A program made the translations under genes and the position numbers. A DNA stretch of 64,000 bases. Origin: Bacteroidota bacterium (lineage in GTDB: Bacteria > Bacteroidota > Ignavibacteria > Kapaibacteriales > UBA2268). Where the stretch lies: the NCBI GenBank assembly GCA_029974985.1, contig JARKQC010000087.1:22993-86992 (forward strand), in the 5' to 3' direction. Below, piece after piece: positions 16,734 to 25,688 of this stretch. How positions within the stretch are numbered: position 1 is the first letter of the stretch; each line of letters begins with the position of its first letter. Under the pieces are notes generated by a model, which saw only the letters and a list, made by a program, of their open reading frames with translations, did not search any database and was not told the DNA's origin.

Positions 16734-18757
16734 TCTTCGATACTTTCCAATATTACTTCTGCAATATCTTTTACTTTTACATCATCAATATCTTTTGCTT
16801 TTATTCCATCGCTAATCATCGTCATACAAAATGGACAGTTTAGAGCGATAGTTTTTGCACCCGTATTAAGTAATTCTTCGGTACGTTCAATATTGATACG
16901 CTTTCCTTCTGTTTCTTCGAGGAACATTAATCCGCCGCCAGCTCCGCAGCAGAAACCTTTATCTTTTGAGCGTTCTACTTCTTTAATTTTTATGTTAGAT
17001 ACAGAATTTAATACTTCGCGTGGCTCGTCATAAATATTATTATAGCGTCCCATATAGCAAGAGTCATGATAAGTAAATTCATCAATAGCTTGGGAGTGTT
17101 TGCTTGGACTTAATTTTCCTTGTTTAATTAAATCCATAATAAATTGCGAATGATGAATTACCTCAAAATTTCCATGAAACATTGGGTATTCATTTTTTAA
17201 AGTATTAAAGCAATGCGGACAGGTTGTTACAATTTTCTTAAATTTATATTGATTTAATGTCTCAATATTAGCTTTTACAAGCATATCTGCAAGATATTCA
17301 TTTCCCGTTCTGCGAGCAACATCGCCATTACACTGTTCTTCGGTGCCGAGAATAGCAAAATCTACTTCTGCAATTTGCATTAATTTTGAGAAAGCAAGTG
17401 ATATTTTTTTTGCTCTATCATCATAACTTCCCGCGCAGCCAACCCAAAATAGAATATCAAATTCAGGATAATCGGCCGCGATTTTAATACCTGTATCTAT
17501 TGCCCAATCAGCTCTTTCTGATTGAGAAAAAGCCCACGGAGTAGCATTATTTTCGAGATTTGCAAATGTGCTTTGTAAAAGATTTGGAAATTCGGAATCC
17601 ATCATCACAAGCGAGCGTCTCATCTCTATAATTGATGGAACATGCTCGATATTCACGGGACATTCCTGCATACAAGCTCCACAAGTAGTACATTGCCATA
17701 AAGCATCAATATTTTGATATTCGCCAATGAATTTTTTATCGAGAATTTTCTGCTCATCTTCACTTATTGATTCATTTTTCTGCAATTTTGAATAAATTGG
17801 CATTTTATCAAATGTTCTGTTGTGTATTTCGATTATTACTTGGCGTGGGTCTAAAATTTTACCTGTCGAGTTAGCAGGGCAGACACTTGTACATCTTCCA
17901 CAATGCGTGCAGGTATATCCATCTAGCAGAGCTTTCCATTTAAAATCTTCTACATCTTGGGCGCCATATTTTTCGATATTTTCATCTTCAAAATTAATAG
18001 GTTCGAGTGTGTTTACTGGTCCAATAGTTGAAAAATATACATTTGGTATCGAAGTTAAAATGTGTAAATGTTTGGAATATGGCAAATAATTCATAAAGAT
18101 TAATATTAATATTATATGAAACCAAAATGCGATTTCGTGTATAATATTTAATCCATTTATTGGTAGTAAATTAGCAACCATCGCAGAAATTGGTCTAACA
18201 GCCCAATCTATTCCATAAAACAAAGTTGTTTTTTCTGTTAAAAGCGAGGCACTTGAATTTTCTAAAATTAATGAACTTACGACTGAAAAAATCATCACTA
18301 ATATAAATGCCGCTTCGAAACTATCGGATTTTAACTGTAATCTTTTAATTCTAAAAACATATCTTCTCAAAAGTGCACTAATCACAGCAATAATAATAGC
18401 CGCACAAAATAAATCAGTAAGAATTGTAATAATACTATAAATTGGTCCTAAAAAAGCAAAGAAATCATAAATGCCGGTGATACCCGCTATTAATGAATTC
18501 GCCGCTGAAAATAATAAAATTAAAAATCCCCAAAATATCGAAGCATGTATTAATCCCGCTTTTTTATCGCGTAAAATTTTTGTCTGCCCTAATGCAATAA
18601 TCAAAGTTTGACTTATACGTTTAGCAATATTATCAAATCTGTTATCTTCTTTTGCTAATTTTAAATAAGATATTAATTTAAGTACATTTTTAATAAAAAA
18701 CGAAAAAGCTATTATAGCAACTATAGTAAATAAGATATTTTTAATACCAAATTCCAT
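16730..18757 (-). CDS. Membrane-anchored Fe-S oxidoreductase (EtfD/HdrD-like, CCG domains)
   Basis: 675 residues in three parts. Five or six membrane helices lie in the first 250 residues, resembling a nitrate-reductase-gamma-like quinone module. Two 4Fe-4S motifs follow, CTHCGRCTSVCP and CTTCGACMQECP. The C-terminal half has two cysteine-rich CCG domains (FWVGCAGSYDDRAKK and CPHC; then HDSCYMGRYNN, FCCGAGGG and NCPFC). Known relatives pass electrons between electron-transfer flavoprotein or other carriers and the quinone pool. No etfAB or acyl-CoA dehydrogenase gene is nearby, so the donor is unknown. Coupled to rnhA by a four-base overlap. Confidence 0.85.
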   Translation of the reverse strand: MEFGIKNILFTIVAIIAFSFFIKNVLKLISYLKLAKEDNRFDNIAKRISQTLIIALGQTKILRDKKAGLIHASIFWGFLILLFSAANSLIAGITGIYDFFAFLGPIYSIITILTDLFCAAIIIAVISALLRRYVFRIKRLQLKSDSFEAAFILVMIFSVVSSLILENSSASLLTEKTTLFYGIDWAVRPISAMVANLLPINGLNIIHEIAFWFHIILILIFMNYLPYSKHLHILTSIPNVYFSTIGPVNTLEPINFEDENIEKYGAQDVEDFKWKALLDGYTCTHCGRCTSVCPANSTGKILDPRQVIIEIHNRTFDKMPIYSKLQKNESISEDEQKILDKKFIGEYQNIDALWQCTTCGACMQECPVNIEHVPSIIEMRRSLVMMDSEFPNLLQSTFANLENNATPWAFSQSERADWAIDTGIKIAADYPEFDILFWVGCAGSYDDRAKKISLAFSKLMQIAEVDFAILGTEEQCNGDVARRTGNEYLADMLVKANIETLNQYKFKKIVTTCPHCFNTLKNEYPMFHGNFEVIHHSQFIMDLIKQGKLSPSKHSQAIDEFTYHDSCYMGRYNNIYDEPREVLNSVSNIKIKEVERSKDKGFCCGAGGGLMFLEETEGKRINIERTEELLNTGAKTIALNCPFCMTMISDGIKAKDIDDVKVKDIAEVILESIEE

Positions 18758-18902
18758 CGAGAAACCTTAAAAAGTTACATAAAATACAAAAATAATAATA
18801 ATTCATTAATATTTTAGCATAATATTGACTTTTTAAGTTTTAATAAGTAATAAATTATTCTAAATTTTGCTGTAAAAATATTATTAGATTGCGGAGAGTT
18901 GG

Positions 18903-18925
18903 TAGGATAAACATTCTTGATTGTC
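18903..18925 (+). repeat. Degraded family-1 hairpin repeat
   Basis: TAGGATAAACATTCTTGATT and the following GTC match TAGGACAAGCATTCTTGCTTGT of copy 1 with three substitutions. It lies in the 276-bp gap between the Fe-S protein gene and the toxin-antitoxin pair, where I see nothing else. Confidence 0.6.
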
Positions 18926-19033
18926 CGCTTATAAATACAAATATCGCAAATAAAATTTAATTTCTCCAAAAAATTACAATAAATATATTTTTGCAATGTT
19001 TATATTCAATAATACTTTAAATGAAATAAAATT

Positions 19034-19258
19034 ATGATAACATATTTTGAAATAATAGAAATTGATCCTAATATTAGATTCGGAAAACCAACAATAAAGG
19101 GTACGAGAATTACTGTAAGCGATGTACTTAGTATGTTGGCAAATGGTATCACTATACAAGAAATTTTAGATGATTTTCCGCAATTAAGCGAAGAAATTAT
19201 TAAAGCGTGCCTTGAATTCGCGGCTAATAGAGAAAAAATCTTGACAGTTGGATTATGA
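19034..19258 (+). CDS. DUF433 antitoxin
   Basis: 74 residues. DUF433 is a short winged/helix-turn-helix-like domain with the pattern found here: IDPNIRFGKPTIKGTRITV, VSDVLSMLANGITIQEI and then DDFPQLSEEIIKACLEFA. These proteins are antitoxins of VapB type paired with PIN-like toxins. The stop codon of this gene overlaps the start of the downstream DUF5615 gene by four bases (ATGA), which is normal for such pairs. The antitoxin probably represses the pair's own promoter in the gap just upstream. Confidence 0.9.
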   Translation: MITYFEIIEIDPNIRFGKPTIKGTRITVSDVLSMLANGITIQEILDDFPQLSEEIIKACLEFAANREKILTVGL

Positions 19259-19587
19259 AATTGCTATTAGATGAAAATATATCTTGGCGAATTAAAAAAT
19301 ATTTAAATTTTGAATTTTCTGATATAATTCATATTTCAGATCTTTCTATAGAAAGATTAAACGATTTTGAAATATGGAAATATGCCTCCGAAAATGATTG
19401 TATAATAAGTACACACGATTCTGATTTTATTGATTTTGTTACCTTATTTGGTTATCCGCCAAAAGTAATTTGGCTTAGAACGGATAATATTCGCAAAGTT
19501 GAATTAGCTAATAAAATAAATAAACAAATACCTAATATAATTGAATTTTATCATAATTCTGAAATTGGCATTTTTGAAATTTTATAA
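19255..19587 (+). CDS. DUF5615 PIN-like toxin
   Basis: 110 residues. It opens MKLLLDENISWRIKKYL, with the acidic Asp-Glu pair of the Mut7-C/PIN-like fold, and has the second acidic cluster in IISTHDSDFIDF (about 51-62). Expected to be a metal-dependent ribonuclease held by the DUF433 partner encoded directly upstream. The length fits the family, and no frameshift is visible, so the pair looks intact. Its RNA target is unknown. Confidence 0.9.
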   Translation: MKLLLDENISWRIKKYLNFEFSDIIHISDLSIERLNDFEIWKYASENDCIISTHDSDFIDFVTLFGYPPKVIWLRTDNIRKVELANKINKQIPNIIEFYHNSEIGIFEIL

Positions 19588-19684
19588 ATCTTTTTAGCTA
19601 AAATCCTTATTATTCATATATTTAGGACTATTATATTAAAGATGTCCGATATCTTTGAGATTGCTGGTCAAGGGGCGCAATAGC

Positions 19685-19745
19685 TGGTAGAACTATCATC
19701 TTGTTTGTTGCAAAAATTAACGGTTTAGACAAAATGTCTGACCTA
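19685..19745 (+). repeat. Dispersed repeat, family 3, copy 1
   Basis: TGGTAGAACTATCATCTTG, then TTGTT, AAAAATTAA and a GG-T-AGACA segment align with the reverse complement of 29069-29124 with few mismatches. AGACAAAATGTCT inside it forms a short hairpin. A family-1-like hairpin ATAAGCATCCTTGCTTAT follows at 19761-19778. It lies in the 250-bp gap between the toxin gene and the MscS gene. Confidence 0.7.
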
Positions 19746-19837
19746 CCAATTTTGTGTTGAATAAGCATCCTTGCTTATCGCCCAAATACATAATTCCCAT
19801 CCTTAAGCGGGGTTAGGAGAAGGTCGGTTAAAAAAGT

Positions 19838-21397
19838 TTATAAATTATTTAGATCATTATTATTTATTTGATTTTCAATATATACAGAGCGTCTTGGAAA
19901 AGCAAATTGCACTCCAATACTATCAGCATATTTTAAAAATTCAGAAATTAATTTGTGGCGTGATTTTAGTTCAAGTGTCCAATCCTGAACATTAAAAAAT
20001 ACATTGACAAAAATTTGTATTGCTGATTCGTTAATATCATAAAGTGAAACTTGATAATTTTCTTTATTTGTATTTTCTTGATTTAGAATTATATTGTTTA
20101 GTCCTTGAACAAAAATATCAATTTTTTCAGTAGTCGTATTATATGATATTGATAAAATTGTTCTATATCTTCGCATTTCACGTTTTCCAAGATTATCAAT
20201 TTTTGAATCGGATAATTTTCCATTTGGAATAGTAATTAATGAGTTATAAACGCTTCTTACTTGTGTGGAGCGTATTCCTATTTTTTCAACAACTCCTTCT
20301 GATGAATCATAAGCAATTAAATCACCTACGACAAAAGGTTGGTCTGCAAAAATAGTTAACGAGCCGATTAGATTTTTAACAGTTTCTTGTGCGGCAAAAG
20401 CTAATGCAATACCACCAACAGAAACGCCAGCAATGAGTGGAGTGATATCAATCCCAATATTGCTTAGTAAATATAGAACTCCTAGAACAACAACTATTGA
20501 TTGAAAAATTTTGCGTAATAAAGGTATAAGATGGTCATTTATGGTCGAAATTGGTCTGGCTGGATGTGCTGATAATATTTCAGCAATATAATGAATTAAT
20601 TTAAAAACAATATAAGTAATTAAAATTGGTTGAATAATTTTTATAATAATCCATAATATTGCACTAAATTGATATGGAAGTTCGAGTATTATTATAGATT
20701 GAGAAAAAATAATAGTTACGATAATTAAACTTATTGGCTTGGCAAAAATCTTTATATATTTAATTAAAATAGCGTTTTTATAATATTTACATAGTATCTT
20801 AATAAAAGAAAAATGCAGCAACAATTTTAAAATAAAATATAAAATAAATGAAATAATTATTAAAGCAAATAATCCCACCCACTGCCATAAATAAATGCTA
20901 ATAAAAGTATTATGCCAAATTTGAGGTAAATTTTCGATAAAATAATAAGTATCAAACTTAAATGTTGATTTGTATAATTTATCAATCATCGAAACAGATT
21001 CTTCCGAATATAGCCATTTATCGCCGTATTTTTCTAGATATATTTCGGGTAATTGCTTAAATAATATATATCTATTTTGTCCGCTTAAAGTATCAATGTA
21101 ATTATCATCAATAGGAATATTTTTAAAATTTACATATAAACCTAAACCATTATATATTCGAAGAAGTTTTTCTGCTTTCTCTTGTGCTTCGCTTCTACTA
21201 ATTCGACTAATTTTAAAAGATTTTACAGCTTTATCAGGGTGATAATTGTCTTTTCTTAAATTATCAATATGATTGAAAATAGTATTATGAGGATTGTTTA
21301 ATTCATATTCAGTACGAGCTAACAAATCATTACTAATAATTATAAAAATAAATAAGAGCAGATTTGTAAAACAATAAATAATATTCTTTTTCATCAT
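19838..21397 (-). CDS. MscS-family mechanosensitive channel
   Basis: 519 residues. A signal peptide or first membrane segment (about 5-25) and a soluble N-terminal region (to about 160) come first. Four or more membrane helices and the MscS core follow: SVGGIALAFAAQETVKNLIG is the pore helix with its Gly/Ala pattern, then the beta domain (QPFVVGDLIAYDSSEGVVEKIGIRSTQVRS). The C-terminal alpha-beta domain ends near residue 500. Such channels open on hypo-osmotic shock; the large N-terminal part suggests a YbdG/YnaI-like subgroup rather than the minimal form. Confidence 0.92.
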   Translation of the reverse strand: MMKKNIIYCFTNLLLFIFIIISNDLLARTEYELNNPHNTIFNHIDNLRKDNYHPDKAVKSFKISRISRSEAQEKAEKLLRIYNGLGLYVNFKNIPIDDNYIDTLSGQNRYILFKQLPEIYLEKYGDKWLYSEESVSMIDKLYKSTFKFDTYYFIENLPQIWHNTFISIYLWQWVGLFALIIISFILYFILKLLLHFSFIKILCKYYKNAILIKYIKIFAKPISLIIVTIIFSQSIIILELPYQFSAILWIIIKIIQPILITYIVFKLIHYIAEILSAHPARPISTINDHLIPLLRKIFQSIVVVLGVLYLLSNIGIDITPLIAGVSVGGIALAFAAQETVKNLIGSLTIFADQPFVVGDLIAYDSSEGVVEKIGIRSTQVRSVYNSLITIPNGKLSDSKIDNLGKREMRRYRTILSISYNTTTEKIDIFVQGLNNIILNQENTNKENYQVSLYDINESAIQIFVNVFFNVQDWTLELKSRHKLISEFLKYADSIGVQFAFPRRSVYIENQINNNDLNNL

Positions 21398-21539
21398 ATT
21401 AAAATTAATTTATTTGAAAATTTATAATAGTTTTTTAAAAAAACACAATTATTTCAATGTAAATTAACATAATTTTTTTTAATTATAAAAAATATTAGCA
21501 TTTTTGAGTTTGCTTTTTTCTACAAATTAGGGAATAAAA

Positions 21540-22073
21540 ATGGCTATTGCAAATGATACAATTTTAAATGTTGTAAGAAATATATATCCAGATTTTGAAA
21601 CTTATGAACATCGCAATCAATTATCAATTATTGTTCCTAAAGATAAAATCGTCGAGGTTGCTTTTGAGTTAAAAGAAAATCCAGAGACTTCTTTCGAGCA
21701 ACTTCTTGATGTTACTGCTATAGATTGGTTAGATAAAAAACAAACAAGATTCGAAATTGTATATAATTTATATTCCTTAAAATATGCGTCTCGACTTAGA
21801 TTAAAAGTACCCGTTTCTGAAAAAGATTGCAATTCTCCAAGCCTTGTATCTATTTGGGAAAGTGCTGATTGGTACGAAAGAGAAACTTATGATATGTATG
21901 GAATTACATTTGAAAAACACCCTGATATGAGACGTTTCTATATGCCCGAAGATTACAAAGACCCAAGCTCGGGTGAGCCAATTTATCCATTGCGTAAAGA
22001 TTTTCCATTAATGGGTGTTCCAGATTCATTGTCATTACCGCCATATCCCGAAAAATATGGTCCGACTTTATAA
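21540..22073 (+). CDS. nuoC: NADH-quinone oxidoreductase subunit C (orphan)
   Basis: 177 residues; the 30-kDa complex I subunit. The family signature is present as SADWYERETYDMYGITFE, followed by HPDMRRFYMPEDY and YPLRKDFPLMG. Normally it lies between nuoB and nuoD, but here both neighbours are unrelated: MscS upstream and a convergent terminase gene 18 bases downstream. An AGGGA ribosome-binding site stands ahead of the ATG. The reading frame is intact, so the gene is presumably used with nuo genes elsewhere. Confidence 0.93.
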   Translation: MAIANDTILNVVRNIYPDFETYEHRNQLSIIVPKDKIVEVAFELKENPETSFEQLLDVTAIDWLDKKQTRFEIVYNLYSLKYASRLRLKVPVSEKDCNSPSLVSIWESADWYERETYDMYGITFEKHPDMRRFYMPEDYKDPSSGEPIYPLRKDFPLMGVPDSLSLPPYPEKYGPTL

Positions 22074-22091
22074 AATTTCCTACTTTTACTA

Positions 22092-23483
22092 TTAAGTCTT
22101 TTTAGTACCAATAGGAAAAGTATTTGTAGAATAATTAATAAGCTGAATTTGGTAGCTGAGTGCATCTACTTGGTCGTCGTGCTTTGCTCTTGGAAATGTT
22201 ATTAATTCATTTTCGAAATCGCTTAACCAATTAGCATTTTTTTTGAAATAAACTTGCCCCAACTCAATTTTTGCTGCCATAGGCAAAGCGCGAGTAAATT
22301 TATCAGCGTCGGGTTTTAATTCTTTTACAGGTATGCCGATAGAAGCCGCATTTTTAATCAATGCAGATTGATATTGAACGCTTTCGATACCAATTAAAAT
22401 TGGCTTATATCGCATATATATATCTTTTAAAATTTCAATATGCTCGTTTGCCTCCACCCTTTTTCTAATAATATCAACCACAATTATTTCATTATTATTT
22501 GTTATTGCGGCAACAAGCAAAACAGTGTAATCAGCATTTGTTGCTAATGATATTGCTAAATCAACTGTTATAAAAAATTTACAGCTTTTAATTTCTATTA
22601 ATCTCTCATTTTCGCCCTGCGTGAGTATAAAATGATTCTCTGTTTGCTCAAAATATCTAAAATATTTTCTTTTAAAAATTCCACCACTTGCGGGTTGCGG
22701 TCTTTGTTGGTATAATGAGTTGAACCAATATTCACCCATTGCTTTGGATTTTTCAAATAGTATATTTTTGTTAAATCTTTTTTCCCAAAGAGCTTCGCCA
22801 ATATTTCGTCCTAAAATATCATCTTCTGTTGCGATTGCGGGAAGTTTTATTACTCTCCACTTTTCATCAATATTTTTAAATTCATTTATTATTCTTCCGC
22901 ATAGGTCGTCTTCGTGCCAGCGTGTCATAATAAGAATTATCGCTCCATCGGGTTCGAGCCTTGTATAGACTGTACTTCTAAACCAATCCCATAATTTATC
23001 GCGTTGATTTAAACTATTAGCTTCTTCATCATTTTTTATTGGGTCGTCAATTATTATCAAATCTGCTCCGCGCCCAGTAATCGAGCCACCTGCTCCTACG
23101 GAACTCATACTTCCATTATGATTATCAATTTCGAAATATGCGGCTGTCTGTGGATTAGCTTTCAGTTTTATACCAAATAAATCATTTCCGTATTCATCAA
23201 TTAATGAAATAACGCGCCTACCCCAACTTTGAGCAAAATTTGCTTCGTAAGATGAAAATATTATTCTTTTATCGGGGAAGTTGCATAAATACCAAAATGG
23301 AAAGTATTTCGAAATCAACTCAGATTTTCCGTGCCTTGGCGGCAAATTAAATATTACTCTTTTATTTTTTCCACTTGCTATCTCTAATAATGCTTTATCT
23401 ATAATTGCAATATGCTTTGGATATGTAAATTTATGTTTGCTAATTTTGTATGCAGTAAGACCTGGTGTATTAAGTATTAACAT
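22092..23483 (-). CDS. Phage-type terminase large subunit (orphan)
   Basis: About 463 residues from the ATG at 23483; the frame extends to a TTG at 23543. The ATPase half has Walker A PPRHGKSE, Walker B LIIIDDPI, and the coupling phrase IMTRWHEDDLCGRI. The C-terminal RNase H-like nuclease has acidic residues in FITVDLAISLATNADYTV, in GIESVQYQ and in KHDDQVDALSYQ. TerL packages phage DNA. There is no small terminase, portal, capsid, tail or integrase gene nearby. Its base composition looks like its neighbours. It may be a prophage remnant, a domesticated gene or part of a gene-transfer-agent-like system. Confidence 0.9.
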   Translation of the reverse strand: MLILNTPGLTAYKISKHKFTYPKHIAIIDKALLEIASGKNKRVIFNLPPRHGKSELISKYFPFWYLCNFPDKRIIFSSYEANFAQSWGRRVISLIDEYGNDLFGIKLKANPQTAAYFEIDNHNGSMSSVGAGGSITGRGADLIIIDDPIKNDEEANSLNQRDKLWDWFRSTVYTRLEPDGAIILIMTRWHEDDLCGRIINEFKNIDEKWRVIKLPAIATEDDILGRNIGEALWEKRFNKNILFEKSKAMGEYWFNSLYQQRPQPASGGIFKRKYFRYFEQTENHFILTQGENERLIEIKSCKFFITVDLAISLATNADYTVLLVAAITNNNEIIVVDIIRKRVEANEHIEILKDIYMRYKPILIGIESVQYQSALIKNAASIGIPVKELKPDADKFTRALPMAAKIELGQVYFKKNANWLSDFENELITFPRAKHDDQVDALSYQIQLINYSTNTFPIGTKKT

Positions 23484-23685
23484 AATTAAAAAATTTTTAT
23501 TAATAAAATTCTCGAAAATAATATGATAAATATGATTTTTCAAGTAAACATTTTTAATTATTTATTTAAAATTAATTGAAAAAAATCATATTTAGTATAA
23601 TTTAAAAAATTGCAAAGAAATTAACAAAACATTTTATTAAATTTTCGTCTTAAAAAAAATATTTAACATTTTTGAGAAATTCTTT

Positions 23686-24879
23686 ATGCTGAATATTGCT
23701 TTATTTGGTCCTCCGGGTGCGGGCAAAGGTACTCAATCAGAATATTTACTTAAAAGATATAATTTATTTTATATTTCTACTGGTGATTTACTTAGAAAAG
23801 AAATTGCAAAAGGTTCGGAAATTGGAAATGAAGCCAAAGATATTATTGCTCATGGTGGGCTTGTTTCTGACGAAATCATAGTTCAAATAATTGAGAAATC
23901 TATTAAAGAAAATCCGGGATATAATGGCTTTTTATTCGATGGTTTTCCACGAACATATATTCAAGCCTATATTCTCGATGGATTAATGTTAAAGCTAAAT
24001 ACTTCTTTAAATTGTTTAATAAGTATTGAGGTACCAGCCGAGGAATCAGTTAAACGTTTAATAAATCGTGGCATTACATCCGGAAGGACTGACGATAATG
24101 AGCTTGTTATACGAACTCGTCTAAACGAATATTATGAAAAAACTATACCAGTAATTGAGTTTTACAAGAAAAAAGGCATCCTCTGTTCCGTAGATGGCTC
24201 GAAGGAAATTTCAGAAGTACAAGAAGAAATTGCAAAAATTGTTCAAAATGAATTAAGCAAAAGCCTGCTTAATATTGTTTTATTTGGTTATCCAGGTAGT
24301 GGACGAAGTTCACAAGGAATAGCATTAGCAAAAGAATTTAATCTCGAATTTATTTCCTCTGGCGAGCTACTTGCAAAAGAAATTAATGAAAATACAAAAT
24401 TAGGCAAAAAAATATTAGAATTGTACGAAAAGGGACAACTTGCACCTCAAAACTATGGTCAACTTTTTCCTGATGAAATCGTTGTCCAGCTTATTGAAAA
24501 GAAATTCCAAAGGCTTAACAATGCTAAGGGTTTTATTTTCAAGGGATTCCCGAGAACTCTTGTTCAATCATATATTCTTGATGGTATTCTTCGTAAGCAT
24601 CCGTCATCAATTACACAAGTAATTGAAATCGAAGTACCAATTTTGGAATTAATACGACGATTAGAATTACGTAACTCAACAGAGCATAAAATGCCTTACG
24701 ATGCAAGTATGAGTACGATAATTAAGCGACTTCAAGATCACGAGACTCGTACAGTATCAATTATTCAAAAATATAGTGAAATACACGGTTCTACAAAAAT
24801 TAATGGTGTGGGTACTTTCGAGGAAGTAAATCGCCGTATTGCAAATGTTATTGAACACGGTTTCAAAAAAATAAGATAG
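23686..24879 (+). CDS. Tandem (double-domain) adenylate kinase
   Basis: 397 residues, twice the normal size. Domain 1 (1-190) is a complete short-type adenylate kinase: P-loop GPPGAGKGT (8-16), STGDLLRKEI, FDGFPRT (84-90), GRTDDN (133-138) and a C-terminal RxRLxEYYEKT. Domain 2 (about 194-397) repeats the fold, but its P-loop is GYPGSGRSS (201-209, Lys replaced), the Asp of DGFPRT is Lys (KGFPRT, 286-291) and the GRxDD segment is missing. Domain 1 should convert AMP and ATP to ADP; domain 2 probably is a non-catalytic copy. An mlaE-type gene starts one base after its stop. Confidence 0.93.
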   Translation: MLNIALFGPPGAGKGTQSEYLLKRYNLFYISTGDLLRKEIAKGSEIGNEAKDIIAHGGLVSDEIIVQIIEKSIKENPGYNGFLFDGFPRTYIQAYILDGLMLKLNTSLNCLISIEVPAEESVKRLINRGITSGRTDDNELVIRTRLNEYYEKTIPVIEFYKKKGILCSVDGSKEISEVQEEIAKIVQNELSKSLLNIVLFGYPGSGRSSQGIALAKEFNLEFISSGELLAKEINENTKLGKKILELYEKGQLAPQNYGQLFPDEIVVQLIEKKFQRLNNAKGFIFKGFPRTLVQSYILDGILRKHPSSITQVIEIEVPILELIRRLELRNSTEHKMPYDASMSTIIKRLQDHETRTVSIIQKYSEIHGSTKINGVGTFEEVNRRIANVIEHGFKKIR

Positions 24880-24880
24880 A

Positions 24881-25660
24881 ATGCAGAATTTATTCGCTAA
24901 ATTAGGTCGCAAAGTACTGAATTTTTTTAATGAATTTGGGCAAATTATCTTATTACTTTTTAGGGTAATGAGATATTTTTCCAGAATAATAGTTGATAGA
25001 AAATTAGTTCTCGAGCAGATGTCTATTGTAGGCTCGGATTCTCTGCCACTTGTAATATTAATTGGTTCATTTACGGGTGCTATTGCGGCTCTGCAAGCAA
25101 CTAATTTATTTGATAAATTTAATCTTATTGGAATTGCTAAGCCTTTTATTGGTTCGTCAATTGCAACTGTTGTATTTACTGAACTTACCCCCGTATTAAC
25201 TGCTCTTGTTATTGCGGGGCGTGTCGGCGCTTCGATGGCGGCTCAATTAGGAACTATGCAAGTAACCGAACAAATTGATGCTATCGAAATGATGGCTATA
25301 GATAGAAATCGTTATCTTGGAATGCCGCGTGCAATGGCAACTCTTGTGATGATGCCCGTGCTTGCAGTTTTTTCGAATGTCGTTGCTTTGATTGGTGGTT
25401 ATGTACTTACTGCAATCAAATTTGGCTTTAGTTTTTCAATATTTTTTGATTCTGTAGTAAGATTTTTTGTTGTTTCTGATATTGCAGTTGGATTAATCAA
25501 ATCCTTTGTTTTTGGTGGTGTTACGGCTCTTATTGGCGTTTATGTTGGTTTTGCAACAACTGGTGGCGCCGAAGGCGTTGGTAAAAGTACAGTTCGTTCA
25601 TTTACCCTATCAGCGGCTTCTATTCTTATTATTGACGCATTATTTGGTTATATTTGGTAG
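24881..25660 (+). CDS. MlaE-family ABC transporter permease
   Basis: 259 residues, the usual MlaE length, with five or six membrane segments. Family patterns include SLPLVILIGSFTGAIAALQA, VVFTELTPVLTALVIAGRVGASMAAQLGTM split over two segments, EQIDAIEMMAIDRNRYLGMPR and the terminal SFTLSAASILIIDALFGYIW. Such permeases move phospholipid or sterol-like lipids between the inner and outer membranes. The ATPase (MlaF) and MlaD partners are not in the window. It begins one base after the double adenylate kinase ends, so the two are co-transcribed. Confidence 0.92.
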   Translation: MQNLFAKLGRKVLNFFNEFGQIILLLFRVMRYFSRIIVDRKLVLEQMSIVGSDSLPLVILIGSFTGAIAALQATNLFDKFNLIGIAKPFIGSSIATVVFTELTPVLTALVIAGRVGASMAAQLGTMQVTEQIDAIEMMAIDRNRYLGMPRAMATLVMMPVLAVFSNVVALIGGYVLTAIKFGFSFSIFFDSVVRFFVVSDIAVGLIKSFVFGGVTALIGVYVGFATTGGAEGVGKSTVRSFTLSAASILIIDALFGYIW

Positions 25661-25688
25661 TTTATATCATAAATAAAGAAATAGAAAA

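Noticed and set aside
22092..23483. Prophage region
   Set aside because: Only the terminase gene is phage-like; neighbours are housekeeping genes and no integrase or structural genes are present.
21496..23676. Shared promoter-like motif TAGCATTTTTGAG (21496-21508) and TAACATTTTTGAG (23664-23676) ahead of nuoC and the adenylate kinase gene
   Set aside because: The similarity to the Bacteroidetes -7 element is loose, the distances to the start codons differ (31 and 9 bases) and in this AT-rich DNA such matches can arise by chance.
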